Assembly (NCBI RefSeq): GCF_004010095.1
Contig: NZ_RRYD01000002.1
Span: 36,772 to 100,771 of the forward strand
Length of the DNA stretch: 64,000 bases
Direction of reading: 5' to 3'
From: Lacticaseibacillus hulanensis
Lineage (GTDB): Bacteria; Bacillota; Bacilli; Lactobacillales; Lactobacillaceae
In this document: positions 34,512-43,576 of the stretch, piece by piece
Layout: the number at the start of each line of letters is the position of its first letter
Numbering within the stretch: position 1 is the stretch's first letter
Program-made: the position numbers and the translations under genes
The notes under the pieces: model-generated
What the model was told of the DNA's origin: nothing
The model's database searches: none
What the model saw: the letters and a program-made list of their open reading frames with translations, nothing else

Positions 34512-36713
34512 GTGCCATCAGATAATTCGAAATTGTCAATCATCAAAGATACATACCTCATGTTCAACAAGCTCAAGATATTTCTTGAGGTTGTGCAAAT
34601 GTCGATTCGCTATCGAGTAATTATCAGCACAACGACTGTCGCTGTCTTGGTTACCTTCGTGTACAGTCTTTTTGACTTTGCCCAAGTAAGTTCACCAACT
34701 TTGTCCTCCATGCTTCAACATATAGCGAAATCCGCTTTGACTCATGTGATTCCAACGATACTCATCATGATGATAGTTCTAATTACCAGCGCAATTGTTA
34801 TGTACGAATACAAACGCCACACATTCGGATTCTCTAAGCTTAGTATCAATGAACAGAAGCTTATTCAAGAACGTCTGACGCTTGATGACTCGCTTAAATC
34901 TGCTGGGTATAAGATTGAATCATTTAATCACGATGACCAAGTGGAATTGTACATCACAAGCCAGAAGGTTAATCAGCACCTGCGTGACCGCAACCGTCCA
35001 ATTTTTCTGATTGGTAGCGCCCTTGAGTACAGCATACCCAACGATATGCTAGACTATGTGCCTGCGTTACTTCGCCGCAAAATCATTAACGACAAAATTG
35101 TATTTAACGGCCGAATTCTTGGGCTAGTCGACGAAATATATCCAGAAACGAGCACACTGCACACCCGTGAAGTTCGCTACTTTGAAACCCAAGTAACCGA
35201 TGAGATTATCTACTACAGTTTGCGCGATCGCCGCGATCTGAAACAGATTAAGATGGGCATCGATTTGTTCACAAACGGTTCAGATTACACACATCGTGAG
35301 CTTATCCCCCTCACCCACAACGCTCAGACTAACTACATGGGTGTTTCCACACTGCTGCTTACGTCTGACAATCACGTGGTTCTTCAAGTTCAGGGGAAAA
35401 AGTCAAATATTAACGCCGATAACTACGCACCATCAGGATCTGGATCAGTCGAATACAAAGACTGGCAAGTCTTCAAGAAGAATCAACCGACACTTAATCA
35501 AGTCCTCGTGCACGCCGTCGAGCGCGAACTTGTAGAAGAATTGGGATTAGCACATTGGGAAAATAAAAATAAGCTGAATTTACAGACTCAGCTTATTGGC
35601 TATGCACGTCTATTCGAACGCGGCGGCAAGCCAGACTTCTTTTTAGTCACGCGAACGAGCATGACAATCGCGGAGTTGAACGACACCTTAAAAGATAACA
35701 GTCATAACGATTTGGCAGAATGGGATTTAAGCGATGGGTCTAAGGACGCACCGGAGTTTAATAGCCTCACTGATTTACGTTCAATCTTATCTTTGGACTA
35801 TGCAAGGCGGCATGGTCATGGCCAATCCGTTCAGAACGTTATCTTTGCGAATATCTTGCAACCTGATGATCTGCAATTAACGCACGCTTCCATCACAGAT
35901 CGAGGAAACACTGTGAACGAAGACTTCGTGTACACTACGGATTCATACGGTTTTGTAATAGATGGCGCAAGTAACCTCACGAGCCGAGTTTACAAGGCTG
36001 GTAATTCTGATGCACAGCTCTTCAGCCACACAGTTGGGCAATACCTTAAAAAGGCTAATTGGCAAGAATATTCAATCCAGCAGCTGCTGAGTATGGCGGT
36101 TGCTGACTTCAACGCACAATATCCCTCAACCCTAATAGACAAAGAAAGATTACCCTCAGCAACCTTCAGCGCATTTCGGGTTCATGAAGATAGGATTGAG
36201 CTTACATGGTTGGGAGACTCGCCCATTATCGTCTTGAGCAATAACAATGAGTATGAAGTCCATCGCGATCCCACTATTGAGCAAAACGACAAAAAGGCCA
36301 TAAGTAACCTAGCCGAGTTGATTTCGGAACAAAAGCCAATTGAAGAAGCACTCGAGGATATACAGCCAATACTCAAAGCCAATCGTTTGCTCAAAAACAG
36401 TACTGAGAAAGGCGGCTACTGGATTCTTGATCCAACAGGCGTTGGCATTAACCATCTTCATCAAGAATCCATTCCGCTTGCTGACGTAATCGCAATTTTG
36501 ATTTGCTCTGATGGATTTTACAGAGTGTTTGATACTTTCAGATACAGGCTACAAATACCGCAGGCAACTAATGTACACGAATGGCTTACCTCAAGCATGA
36601 AAGACCTTCGTGCGATGGAAAATAAGGAACGGTCGATGAACAATTATCCTCGATTCAAAGTTAGCGATGATGCCAGCGCATTAATCAACTATTTTCCCAA
36701 AAGTGAGAATTAA
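34512..36713 (+). CDS. Membrane-anchored Nudix-like/PP2C phosphatase fusion protein, 733 aa
   Basis: GTG start 7 bases after GGAGG. Two membrane helices (about 36-53 and 79-98) are followed by a cytoplasmic region of unknown type (about 105-265). Next is a Nudix-like domain (about 272-430) with box residues RELVEELGL (338-346) and a Gly-Ser/Glu block (308-314) spaced wider than the standard box. The C-terminus (458-733) is a PPM/PP2C-type Ser/Thr phosphatase with metal motifs NED (469-471), DGAS (484-487), GDSP (568-571), SDGFYR (666-671) and DDAS (719-722). I know of no named family with this order. Isolated gene in accessory DNA; a nucleotide-sensing signalling or defence role is speculation. 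Confidence 0.8.
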   Translation: MPSDNSKLSIIKDTYLMFNKLKIFLEVVQMSIRYRVIISTTTVAVLVTFVYSLFDFAQVSSPTLSSMLQHIAKSALTHVIPTILIMMIVLITSAIVMYEYKRHTFGFSKLSINEQKLIQERLTLDDSLKSAGYKIESFNHDDQVELYITSQKVNQHLRDRNRPIFLIGSALEYSIPNDMLDYVPALLRRKIINDKIVFNGRILGLVDEIYPETSTLHTREVRYFETQVTDEIIYYSLRDRRDLKQIKMGIDLFTNGSDYTHRELIPLTHNAQTNYMGVSTLLLTSDNHVVLQVQGKKSNINADNYAPSGSGSVEYKDWQVFKKNQPTLNQVLVHAVERELVEELGLAHWENKNKLNLQTQLIGYARLFERGGKPDFFLVTRTSMTIAELNDTLKDNSHNDLAEWDLSDGSKDAPEFNSLTDLRSILSLDYARRHGHGQSVQNVIFANILQPDDLQLTHASITDRGNTVNEDFVYTTDSYGFVIDGASNLTSRVYKAGNSDAQLFSHTVGQYLKKANWQEYSIQQLLSMAVADFNAQYPSTLIDKERLPSATFSAFRVHEDRIELTWLGDSPIIVLSNNNEYEVHRDPTIEQNDKKAISNLAELISEQKPIEEALEDIQPILKANRLLKNSTEKGGYWILDPTGVGINHLHQESIPLADVIAILICSDGFYRVFDTFRYRLQIPQATNVHEWLTSSMKDLRAMENKERSMNNYPRFKVSDDASALINYFPKSEN

Positions 36714-37016
36714 CGCCTCATTATAACCGAAAAATAAATTTGTGAAATAGCCTACCTACAAACGTAGACTATCTCATAATCGTTTTAGTGAATAGTAACA
36801 TGCTTGGAACCTAATATTGATTCAAAGACAGCAGGTGCAATATTCATCTTTGTTTATATACTTTTTGTTCTTAAAAAATACAATACCTAGGCCACCAATA
36901 TGCTTTGAACAGGCGATTTGTGCATGCTGAATCGAAGTGTTTCGGAGGTTCTTTGATTTCTTGGTCACGCGTCTGAGACTTGAGGCTAGTTTAAATGACA
37001 GAAGATATTAATAAAA
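36714..37016. other. Intergenic region with a startless open stretch
   Basis: It separates convergent genes. The minus strand is open from about 36990 to 36825 with protein-like sequence (RRVTKKSKNLRNTSIQHAQ and onward) but has no start, so it may be a gene fragment. A weak CTAC/GTAG hairpin near 36750 may terminate the Nudix/PP2C gene. Confidence 0.35.
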
Positions 37017-37943
37017 CTAGCTAACCTCATCCCACTCAGATTCGTCCCAATCTACTATCTGAATTTCAATAACATGGTTAGGATTTTGAACTGAAACAGA
37101 ATACTTGCAATAATATGGTCGATCTTGCAGAAACATTTCTAACCACTTGTCTTCAGCATGTAATTCAGGACTAATCACAATACGATAAGTCTCACCAGGC
37201 TTAATCATCTCCACGGATGAACTTGTAATCTCAATTTTACCTTTGTTTGTATCAAAGTTACTAGACGTAATTTTCCCAGAAATGCTAAACACATCATCTG
37301 ACGTAAGCGTAGATTCTGAATTAAACAATCTACGGTCATCATCATCAAAAACAATTTTGCCGTTATCATCATTTAATGACTCGCTTCTAATTTCGACACG
37401 GGCAACACGCTTAGTGTCAATGTTTTGTGTCAACTGAGCAATAGAAGGTTGTAATGCCTCAGCTACATTTTGCAGTCCTGTTGGGACCACAATCACAGTA
37501 CCTCCCTCGTTGTTCACAATATTGACTCCATGCTCACCTGCTTCTTGCCGAACAGTATATTTCTCGCCTTTCGCATTCAATGACAACTTGGCTTTAATAA
37601 ATGTATAAGACGACTTCAGAGCTTCCCAGATAAACTCTCTATTGTCACTAATAAACGGCAGAACGGGAATGATAACATTCTGGAAATTTAACGTTAAATC
37701 AGACAACAGTGAACCGGATTGCCAGTCCACCAATTTAATTTGAAAGCTATCATAGTCTTTTTCGGTAAAACGAGAGCGACCCTGAGCCGCCAAATACGTT
37801 TTTCTAAGGAGTGTTTGTGTATCTCGCAAAGAACCTATGACTGAATCCAAGTCATAGCCATTGCTGTGCTCCATTTCAGGGCCAGCAACACGAACGGATA
37901 ACTTTGTCGACCCAGTATAACCTTCACTTTGCTGATTGCTCAT
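37017..37943 (-). CDS. Hypothetical protein, 308 aa
   Basis: ATG at 37943 after GAGGTGATT. Soluble and acidic, with no signal peptide. The N-terminal half includes GYDLDSVIGSLRDTQTLLRKTYLAAQGRSR and a hydrophobic patch VIIPVLPFISDNREFIWEAL (residues about 90-110). The C-terminal half is beta-rich and ends IVDWDESEWDEVS. I do not recognise a family. It lies between the Nudix/PP2C gene and the IS21 element in accessory DNA. Confidence 0.65.
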   Translation of the reverse strand: MSNQQSEGYTGSTKLSVRVAGPEMEHSNGYDLDSVIGSLRDTQTLLRKTYLAAQGRSRFTEKDYDSFQIKLVDWQSGSLLSDLTLNFQNVIIPVLPFISDNREFIWEALKSSYTFIKAKLSLNAKGEKYTVRQEAGEHGVNIVNNEGGTVIVVPTGLQNVAEALQPSIAQLTQNIDTKRVARVEIRSESLNDDNGKIVFDDDDRRLFNSESTLTSDDVFSISGKITSSNFDTNKGKIEITSSSVEMIKPGETYRIVISPELHAEDKWLEMFLQDRPYYCKYSVSVQNPNHVIEIQIVDWDESEWDEVS

Positions 37944-38325
37944 GATTAATCACCTCAACCAACATGTTAACCGAAATCGCTATCAAATACCATTACTGAT
38001 GGCTGGAGTTGATAACATTTATGACATAAGTGTTAAAAATTATGCTCAACTCAGTAACCATTTTCGTCAATTCACCAAGCAATTAGAATTGTTCCTTTCG
38101 GTTTTGGCGTGTAGTCGTTGAAGGCGGACATCGAAATCGTCCGGCTCTGCCAAGTTTTCGCCCACTCGTGTCAAGAAATCGTCCACTTCGGCCATAAATC
38201 AGTCCAATCAATAACGTCCCTATGACGGCATCATATCCAATGCAATCGTAGGGACGCTCTCGTTTCTATTCTTGACGGTGGTTTTCACGCCGGATAAGCA
38301 GATCATTGATCAGCTTTATACCGAT

Positions 38326-38472
38326 TCACACAAGCTCATTATTTGTGACCCGTTCGTCTGTTTCCCAGATCTTATCGACCAGAGCACTTTCCAGTTCGTT
38401 ATACTCGTCTTCGCTCATGGTACTTTCCATGTAGTAGCTGGCGATCCGCCGCTGTACCTCTTCGTTAATCAT
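38326..38472 (-). CDS. Small third ORF of the IS21 element, 48 aa
   Basis: The ATG at 38472 overlaps the istB stop and has GGAGG upstream. The product (MINEEVQRRIASYYMESTMSEDEYNELESALVDKIW and onward) is acidic and helical. It looks like an accessory gene translated by coupling to istB; role unknown. Confidence 0.6.
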   Translation of the reverse strand: MINEEVQRRIASYYMESTMSEDEYNELESALVDKIWETDERVTNNELV

Positions 38473-39220
38473 GGCGGCCTCCGATCCCGTATCGTTCACG
38501 CATTGAGCGCTCGCCTTCAATCACGATTCGATACGAATCATGAACGATTCGGTCAAGAATGGCATCGGCAATCTGAGCGTTGTTGAACTTGTTATGCCAG
38601 CCTTTGGGATCAAATTGAGAACAGTAGATTGTCGATGCTGATTGAAGTCGACATTCAACCAGTTCGAGCAGGAATTGAGATTGCTCTAGGGACACGTCAG
38701 TCAGTAACCATTCATCCACGATGAGAAGGTCAACCTTGCGATAGCGCTCAAGCAATTTCTGAAAATCACCGTTTGCTTCATGTTTAGCAATCAGTAGGTC
38801 ATCCAGCAACTCCGGCAACCGGATGTACTTGACCTTATGAAATTGGCGACAAGCCTCAATGCCGAGTGCAGTCGCCAACCACGTCTTCCCGTTCCCTGAT
38901 GCGCCCATGATGATTAAATTGTGGTGTTGTTTGATGTACGTCCCGGTCGCAAGCTCGGTAATGAGATGACGGTCAAGATGTCGATCCGGCAGGTAATCAA
39001 TATTGCCAATTGATGGTGCGACCGTTGAGAAGTCGGCTTGCTTGATCAGGCGTTCCAACTTGTTGGTCTGTCTTGCAGCGTAGGCATTTGCTACGATTAA
39101 TTTGAAGCGCTCATCGAAATTCATACCCTGGCAATTTTCACTGGTATTCTGTGCGTTTACAGCTTCCACCATTGAACTTAGGCGCATCTCGTATAACATC
39201 CTAGTCGTTTCTTGATCCAT
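38465..39220 (-). CDS. istB: IS21-family ATP-binding helper protein IstB
   Basis: A 251-aa AAA+ ATPase of the DnaC/IstB type that aids transposition target selection. Walker A is IIMGASGNGKTWLATALG and Walker B is VDLLIVDEWLLTD. The ATG at 39220 (MDQETTRMLYEMRLSSMVEAV) overlaps the istA end by 20 bases, typical of the family; the longer frame to 39331 is within istA. Confidence 0.92.
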   Translation of the reverse strand: MDQETTRMLYEMRLSSMVEAVNAQNTSENCQGMNFDERFKLIVANAYAARQTNKLERLIKQADFSTVAPSIGNIDYLPDRHLDRHLITELATGTYIKQHHNLIIMGASGNGKTWLATALGIEACRQFHKVKYIRLPELLDDLLIAKHEANGDFQKLLERYRKVDLLIVDEWLLTDVSLEQSQFLLELVECRLQSASTIYCSQFDPKGWHNKFNNAQIADAILDRIVHDSYRIVIEGERSMRERYGIGGRHD

Positions 39221-40766
39221 CAGTAGCCCTCCCAAAATAGTCGGCTCCACGAGTGAAGCCATAGTCTTCTCGCTCTGTGTTTTTAGTCTTTGTTGCGTGT
39301 CGTGCAACGCTATTGATAAGCATGCGCTCAATCACTCGCACCGTTGGTGCGCTGGCAATACGCATCACGTCTTCGCAAGCTTGCTCTAAGGCTTCATCGC
39401 CATATTTCCGGGCCAGCTTCTCTAACCGTAATGTTGCGCTGAGCGCTTGCCGTTCTGCGCGTGATGACTTTAGGAGGTACGCCACGACCTGCTGCGCCCC
39501 TGTGCCTATTGACTCAGCCCAAGTGCGGCTGCTCTCAACCGTGTGGGTTAAGAATAGCCGATGTCCGTCTGGCATGTGATCAGGCTGAGTTGAGAACTGC
39601 CCAACTGCTCCTGTGAGTCGTACATGCACCGCTAGGCGCGCATCTTTGTAATAGATTTCGACAAGTTTGTCAGTGAGCCGCACGTCGACTTGATTGCTAA
39701 TGTACTGGAAGGGGACTGAATAGAACATCTGATTTACACAAATGTGGTAATCTGGTTGTACGATGGCGGTCTGCCAGGACGCCATCTCAAACGCTGTGCT
39801 CGGAAGTGGATGTAACGCGAAGCGTTCTTCTGTTTCAAATCCTTCTTCTCGGTTCTTGCACTGCTTATGTTTCTTCGTATAGGGCCGTCGATTAAACTCT
39901 GCCAGTTTAATGCCGACGGCTTTGTTCAATTCTCCGAGGGTGAAAAAGGTCTCATTACGCAATGCTGCGATGACCCACGTCGAAAGCGTCCCGACGCTGC
40001 CTTCTACAGTCGCTTTGTCTTTAGGTGTGCGTACACGTGCTGGCATCACAACTGTGCCATAGTGCTCAGCTAAGTCGCGATACATTGGGTTTAACACCAC
40101 TTGATTTCGTTTATGCTTCGTCACTCCAACTTTCAGGTTATCGGAGACAAGCACCTCAGTAACGCCGCCAAAGTAGCTATATGCGTGAACATGACATTGA
40201 AGCCAGTCTGGCATCGTCATACTCAACGTTGCCTCACAATACGAATACTGACTGCTTGGCAGTACAGCCAAAAAGAGATAGGCAGTTACTGCCTCGCCAG
40301 TATCACGATCTTGCAGATGCAATGTTGAACCAGCCCAGTCAACTTCCATCAGTTCCCCAGGCTTGCGCTTGATACGCATCGTAGCTTTGAATTGTTGAGC
40401 AAACTCTATGTAGCTTCGACAAAAGGTCCGATAGCTGTACGGAACTGCATCAGCCTGACGACACTGTTGCTCATATTCATAATAAAGCAGTGACAAGGTG
40501 ACATTGGGCTTCGCAAGTTCCTTATGAACATAGTCATAATCTGGTAGCTGACGTCCCTTTGACTCAGGTTTAAGCTCTGGAAACAACAACTTTCCAAGCG
40601 ATTCATCGCTCACTGAAGAATCCAGCGGTGGCTTTAATTCGTGGCTTTCAGCACGCTTGATTACCTCGCGAATCTTGTCCCTAGAATTCCCAGTAATTGC
40701 CGCGATATCTCGTTGACTCTTACCTTGGTCATGCAGCTCAAGGATGCTGCGATAGTGTATTGCCAT
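39201..40766 (-). CDS. istA: IS21-family transposase IstA
   Basis: A 521-aa DDE transposase. The N-terminal helix-turn-helix is YRSILELHDQGKSQRDIAAITGNSRDKIREVIKRA, and the integrase core begins with GELMEVDWAGSTLHL (first Asp). VLVSDNLKVGV supplies the second Asp and the glutamate falls in the KDKATVEGSVGTL region. The start ATG at 40766 follows AGGAGG. The open frame is intact, so the element may be active. Confidence 0.93.
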   Translation of the reverse strand: MAIHYRSILELHDQGKSQRDIAAITGNSRDKIREVIKRAESHELKPPLDSSVSDESLGKLLFPELKPESKGRQLPDYDYVHKELAKPNVTLSLLYYEYEQQCRQADAVPYSYRTFCRSYIEFAQQFKATMRIKRKPGELMEVDWAGSTLHLQDRDTGEAVTAYLFLAVLPSSQYSYCEATLSMTMPDWLQCHVHAYSYFGGVTEVLVSDNLKVGVTKHKRNQVVLNPMYRDLAEHYGTVVMPARVRTPKDKATVEGSVGTLSTWVIAALRNETFFTLGELNKAVGIKLAEFNRRPYTKKHKQCKNREEGFETEERFALHPLPSTAFEMASWQTAIVQPDYHICVNQMFYSVPFQYISNQVDVRLTDKLVEIYYKDARLAVHVRLTGAVGQFSTQPDHMPDGHRLFLTHTVESSRTWAESIGTGAQQVVAYLLKSSRAERQALSATLRLEKLARKYGDEALEQACEDVMRIASAPTVRVIERMLINSVARHATKTKNTEREDYGFTRGADYFGRATDGSRND

Positions 40767-40956
40767 ACACAAAACCTCCTGCATATTTTGTACGCGCTTA
40801 CTAGCGCGTGAACAAAGTATACAGGAGGTAAACAACACATAATAGAACCGGATTTGGTACTAGTGGTCGATTCCTTGGCCGGACTGGACGATTTGATGAC
40901 ACGAGTGGCCGAAAACCTGGCAACAGGTGGACGACGTCGTGGCCATCATCAGTCGT

Positions 40957-41214
40957 TTCACCTCATTCTGATCGTTAGGAAACTGGATACGCCCATTTTC
41001 AATGCCTTTGTACAGAAGTAGGAACCCATCTCCTTCCCAAAAAAGCCTTGAACCAATCCTTATGTGTGCCGCAAAACATAAACGGCGATTTACTATAGGG
41101 GTCGAGTTCGTATTGTTCTGTGACAACAGCCGCTAAGCCATCGATTCAGCGATGTAAGTCGGTATTATCCCAGAACAGATAGATGCCATGTAGCTGGCGT
41201 ACATCAATGAGCAT
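40957..41214 (-). pseudogene. Decayed IS66 tnpB (accessory protein) remnant
   Basis: From ATG 41214 the minus strand encodes MLIDVRQLHGIYLFWDNTDL, then a TGA, then SKSPFMFCGTHKDWFKAF. A frameshift at a T run leads into FWEGDGFLLLYKGIENGRIQFPNDQNEVKR. This is the IS66 TnpB pattern. The IS21 element follows directly after EVKR. Further upstream (to about 41340) a short tail like an IS66 orf1 end is also visible. Confidence 0.85.
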
Positions 41215-41682
41215 TGTTAAACACCGCCTTTTAGACAGCGTCTAGGATGTACCCGTTGATACGGATATAAACCACCAGAGTTTTGTTGTCGTCCAACTTC
41301 ATTTGAAAAGTCTTGCTAATAGCTGTCGCCTGTGTGTCCCTACGTTAATCCATTTTAACTTGGACAATGTCTTGAATAGTAGCCAAAAAAACACCTCATC
41401 ATAATTAATTAGGTGTTTGCACCGCAACGTCAGCGGCAATTATAGAGGGCGTGTTATTGCGTGGTTACGTGATTCCGTAACAAAACCGATTATATAAGCC
41501 TCCAGCATACATTCATAGTGAGATTACAAATCTCACTATGAATGTATGCTGGAGGCTTTTTTATTTGACAAACCTAGAACCTAAGATTCGTTCGCCGACA
41601 AATTCGGTTGACCAATCTCAGCTTATGACTGAATAAAGGTTATACCTTGCTGGTACAATGCGGCTAGTCGGTTAGTGGATAC
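41215..41682. other. Intergenic region with IS66 relic and a perfect hairpin
   Basis: The first roughly 130 bases look like decayed IS66 orf1 sequence (MKLDDNKTLVVYIRINGYILDAV on the minus strand). The rest is non-coding and includes the 28-bp perfect inverted repeat at 41498-41556. Confidence 0.5.
41498..41556 (+). terminator. Perfect 28-bp inverted repeat followed by a T run
   Basis: Arms 41498-41525 and 41529-41556 are exact complements (they begin GCCTCCAGCATAC) around a 3-base loop ACA; TTTTTTATTT follows on the plus strand. No complete gene lies just upstream. Confidence 0.7.
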
Positions 41683-41865
41683 TTACTGCATGTCACCCGA
41701 ATCGCCATCATCAGCAACTGGCCTATGCCCTGATTCAAACTTAGCTTTGTCTTTCTTTGCTTGGTTTCGCTCAATCTGATTTTTATATATCTTTTCACTT
41801 TTCTCACGGTGACTAACAATATTCCTCACCGTGCTATTCATTTGAGAGTTCGGATTAAATCCCAT
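41683..41865 (-). CDS. Small hypothetical protein, 60 aa
   Basis: AAAGGAGG precedes the ATG. The product is basic and Asn/Lys-rich in the middle (IVSHREKSEKIYKNQIERNQAKKDKAKFES) with an acidic end GDSGDMQ, predicted helical. Unknown family; single gene. Confidence 0.55.
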   Translation of the reverse strand: MGFNPNSQMNSTVRNIVSHREKSEKIYKNQIERNQAKKDKAKFESGHRPVADDGDSGDMQ

Positions 41866-42055
41866 ATAGAACCTCCTTTCTTATTTTTGCAGATTGTAGC
41901 ATACCATATATTTTAGATTTGTTTTATATTCTATTTATAGCATTAACCAATTTCGCCGTCTGAAATACATAATTTATCAATCGTCACTACCATTATTAGA
42001 TTATGTTCTACCCAAAAATTACAAGCGGAATTAGGTTTACCAAATAAATCTAAGT

Positions 42056-42532
42056 TTAGTTATCTTTATATATGGATACATCTGGAACGCCAGTCGCCCC
42101 TCCGTAAATAACCTTACCTTCCTCGGCTAATTCGCCAGTGAAGCTTGTACCAGATAATTCATCATCATCACCCCACTCTCCATACATAGGAACATCATCA
42201 TCAAACTCTATTTTTAGCTGTCCATTTGCCAAATGATAAGTGAAGTTAATTGTGTTGTCATCTCTTGACGAGTCATCATCAGCATAGTCATAGATGTCAC
42301 CATTATCATAATAACCATGATGAACCATTTCATCATCACTATGCCCAGCATAAACCCGACCATGACCCCAACCCTTAAATACCCAGTACACGCCCTCGGT
42401 ATCCTGCCATGAGCCCTTCAAACTAGTAGGTGTGCTAGCTTTACCAATAAACCAAAATAGACCTATACAGAGTGCGAGCACTGCACTACATTTCCAAACA
42501 CTTTTCAACTCAATCCTCTTTTCACCGAACAT
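42056..42532 (-). CDS. Membrane-anchored acidic hypothetical protein, 158 aa
   Basis: One N-terminal membrane anchor (about residues 13-31), then an extracytoplasmic domain rich in Asp, Gly and aromatic residues (SLKGSWQDTEGVYWVFKGWGHGRVYAGHSDD and onward). The pattern of short beta strands suggests a small lipocalin-like or DUF-type sensor fold, but I do not recognise it. It starts within 10 bases of the galU stop with a weak RBS, so it may be read from the galU transcript. Confidence 0.6.
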   Translation of the reverse strand: MFGEKRIELKSVWKCSAVLALCIGLFWFIGKASTPTSLKGSWQDTEGVYWVFKGWGHGRVYAGHSDDEMVHHGYYDNGDIYDYADDDSSRDDNTINFTYHLANGQLKIEFDDDVPMYGEWGDDDELSGTSFTGELAEEGKVIYGGATGVPDVSIYKDN

Positions 42533-42541
42533 CCGCTCATA

Positions 42542-43417
42542 CTATAATAACTTTCCCAGCTCAATAATGTACTTCCTCAGCTCATCCTTTACTTCCGGAT
42601 GTCTTAAACCATACTCGATTGTAGTCTTAACGAATCCGAACTTATTTCCAACATCGAACCGCTCGCCCATAAACTCACGAGCGAAAACACGCTGGGTTTT
42701 GTTCAGTTCATCGATGGCATCAGTAAGTTGAACCTCACCGCCCTTGCCAATCTTGTGCTGATCTAAAATTCCAAAAATTTCGGGAGTTAATAAATATCTT
42801 CCAATGATAGCTAAATCACTAGGAGCAGCTTCTGGCGACGGCTTTTCAACGAAGCTATCAACGTTGTACAGGCCGTCCTGCACTTCACCACTAGGGGCAA
42901 TCACACCGTACGCGCCCACTTCCTCGTGGGGTACGCGCTTAACGGCAAGAATGGAGCTCTTCGTCTGGTTGTAATCATTAATCAACTGTTGCGTCAGCGG
43001 CACCTTATCTCGCATCAAATCATCACCAAGCATGACCACAAAGGGCTCGTCAGCGACGAACGACTTCGCCATACCGACCGCGTCGCCGAGACCCAGCGGA
43101 TGAGGCTGACGAACGTAGAACAAGTTCACACCAATGTCAGTAGTCTCGTGTACCATGTCCAGCATGGTCTGCTTGCCCTTCGCTGCAAGATTCTGTTCCA
43201 GCTCCGGTGCTGAGTCAAAGTGGTCTTCAATGGAACGCTTTGACTTACCTTCAATAATCAAAATATCCTCGATGCCGGATGCCTTGGCTTCCTCAACGAT
43301 AAACTGGATGGTCGGCTTGTCGACAATTGGCAACATCTCTTTTGCTAACGCCTTGGTTGCTGGCAAGAACCGTGTTCCTAGACCGGCTGCCGGAATAACT
43401 GCTTTACGTACTTTCAA
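42542..43417 (-). CDS. galU: UTP-glucose-1-phosphate uridylyltransferase
   Basis: A 291-aa enzyme producing UDP-glucose for EPS, glycolipids and galactose metabolism. Nucleotide-binding motif [29 protein letters not shown], catalytic-site GLGDAV and [21 protein letters not shown] are present. TTG at 43417 is chosen as the start because GGGGGA lies just upstream; an in-frame TTG at 43432 overlaps that RBS. Confidence 0.94.
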   Translation of the reverse strand: MKVRKAVIPAAGLGTRFLPATKALAKEMLPIVDKPTIQFIVEEAKASGIEDILIIEGKSKRSIEDHFDSAPELEQNLAAKGKQTMLDMVHETTDIGVNLFYVRQPHPLGLGDAVGMAKSFVADEPFVVMLGDDLMRDKVPLTQQLINDYNQTKSSILAVKRVPHEEVGAYGVIAPSGEVQDGLYNVDSFVEKPSPEAAPSDLAIIGRYLLTPEIFGILDQHKIGKGGEVQLTDAIDELNKTQRVFAREFMGERFDVGNKFGFVKTTIEYGLRHPEVKDELRKYIIELGKLL

Positions 43418-43533
43418 AAATTCATCCCCCAAAAATTATGTATAATTTAACCTTAGCTAATTATTCCACAAAACACTGCTCCAATAATTTCATTAATGTT
43501 GCAAAACTCATGTGCAGAAACAGGCACTTTGAC

Positions 43534-43571
43534 CGCAAAAATCCCGAACACGCTCATTACGTACTCGGGAT
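43534..43571 (-). terminator. Terminator after galE
   Basis: Minus strand: ATCCCGA pairs with TCGGGAT, followed by TTTTTG. Confidence 0.75.
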
Positions 43572-43576
43572 AACTG

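Larger units (their letters stand above)
38119..40951 (-). mobile_element. Complete IS21-family insertion sequence, 2833 bp
   Basis: Ends are TGAAGGCGGACATCG (left) and, in reverse complement, TGATGATGGCCACGA (right). The first 76 bases of both ends align without gaps and are mostly identical, with the best block GTTTTCG, CCACTCGTGTCA, AAATCGTCCA. A 5-bp direct repeat GTCGT flanks it at 38114-38118 and 40952-40956. It carries istA, istB and a third small gene, all intact. It interrupts an IS66 tnpB remnant. Confidence 0.92.

Noticed and set aside
38119..40951. Prophage or integrative element
   Set aside because: Only IS21 genes lie between the inverted repeats; no integrase, phage or conjugation genes are seen.
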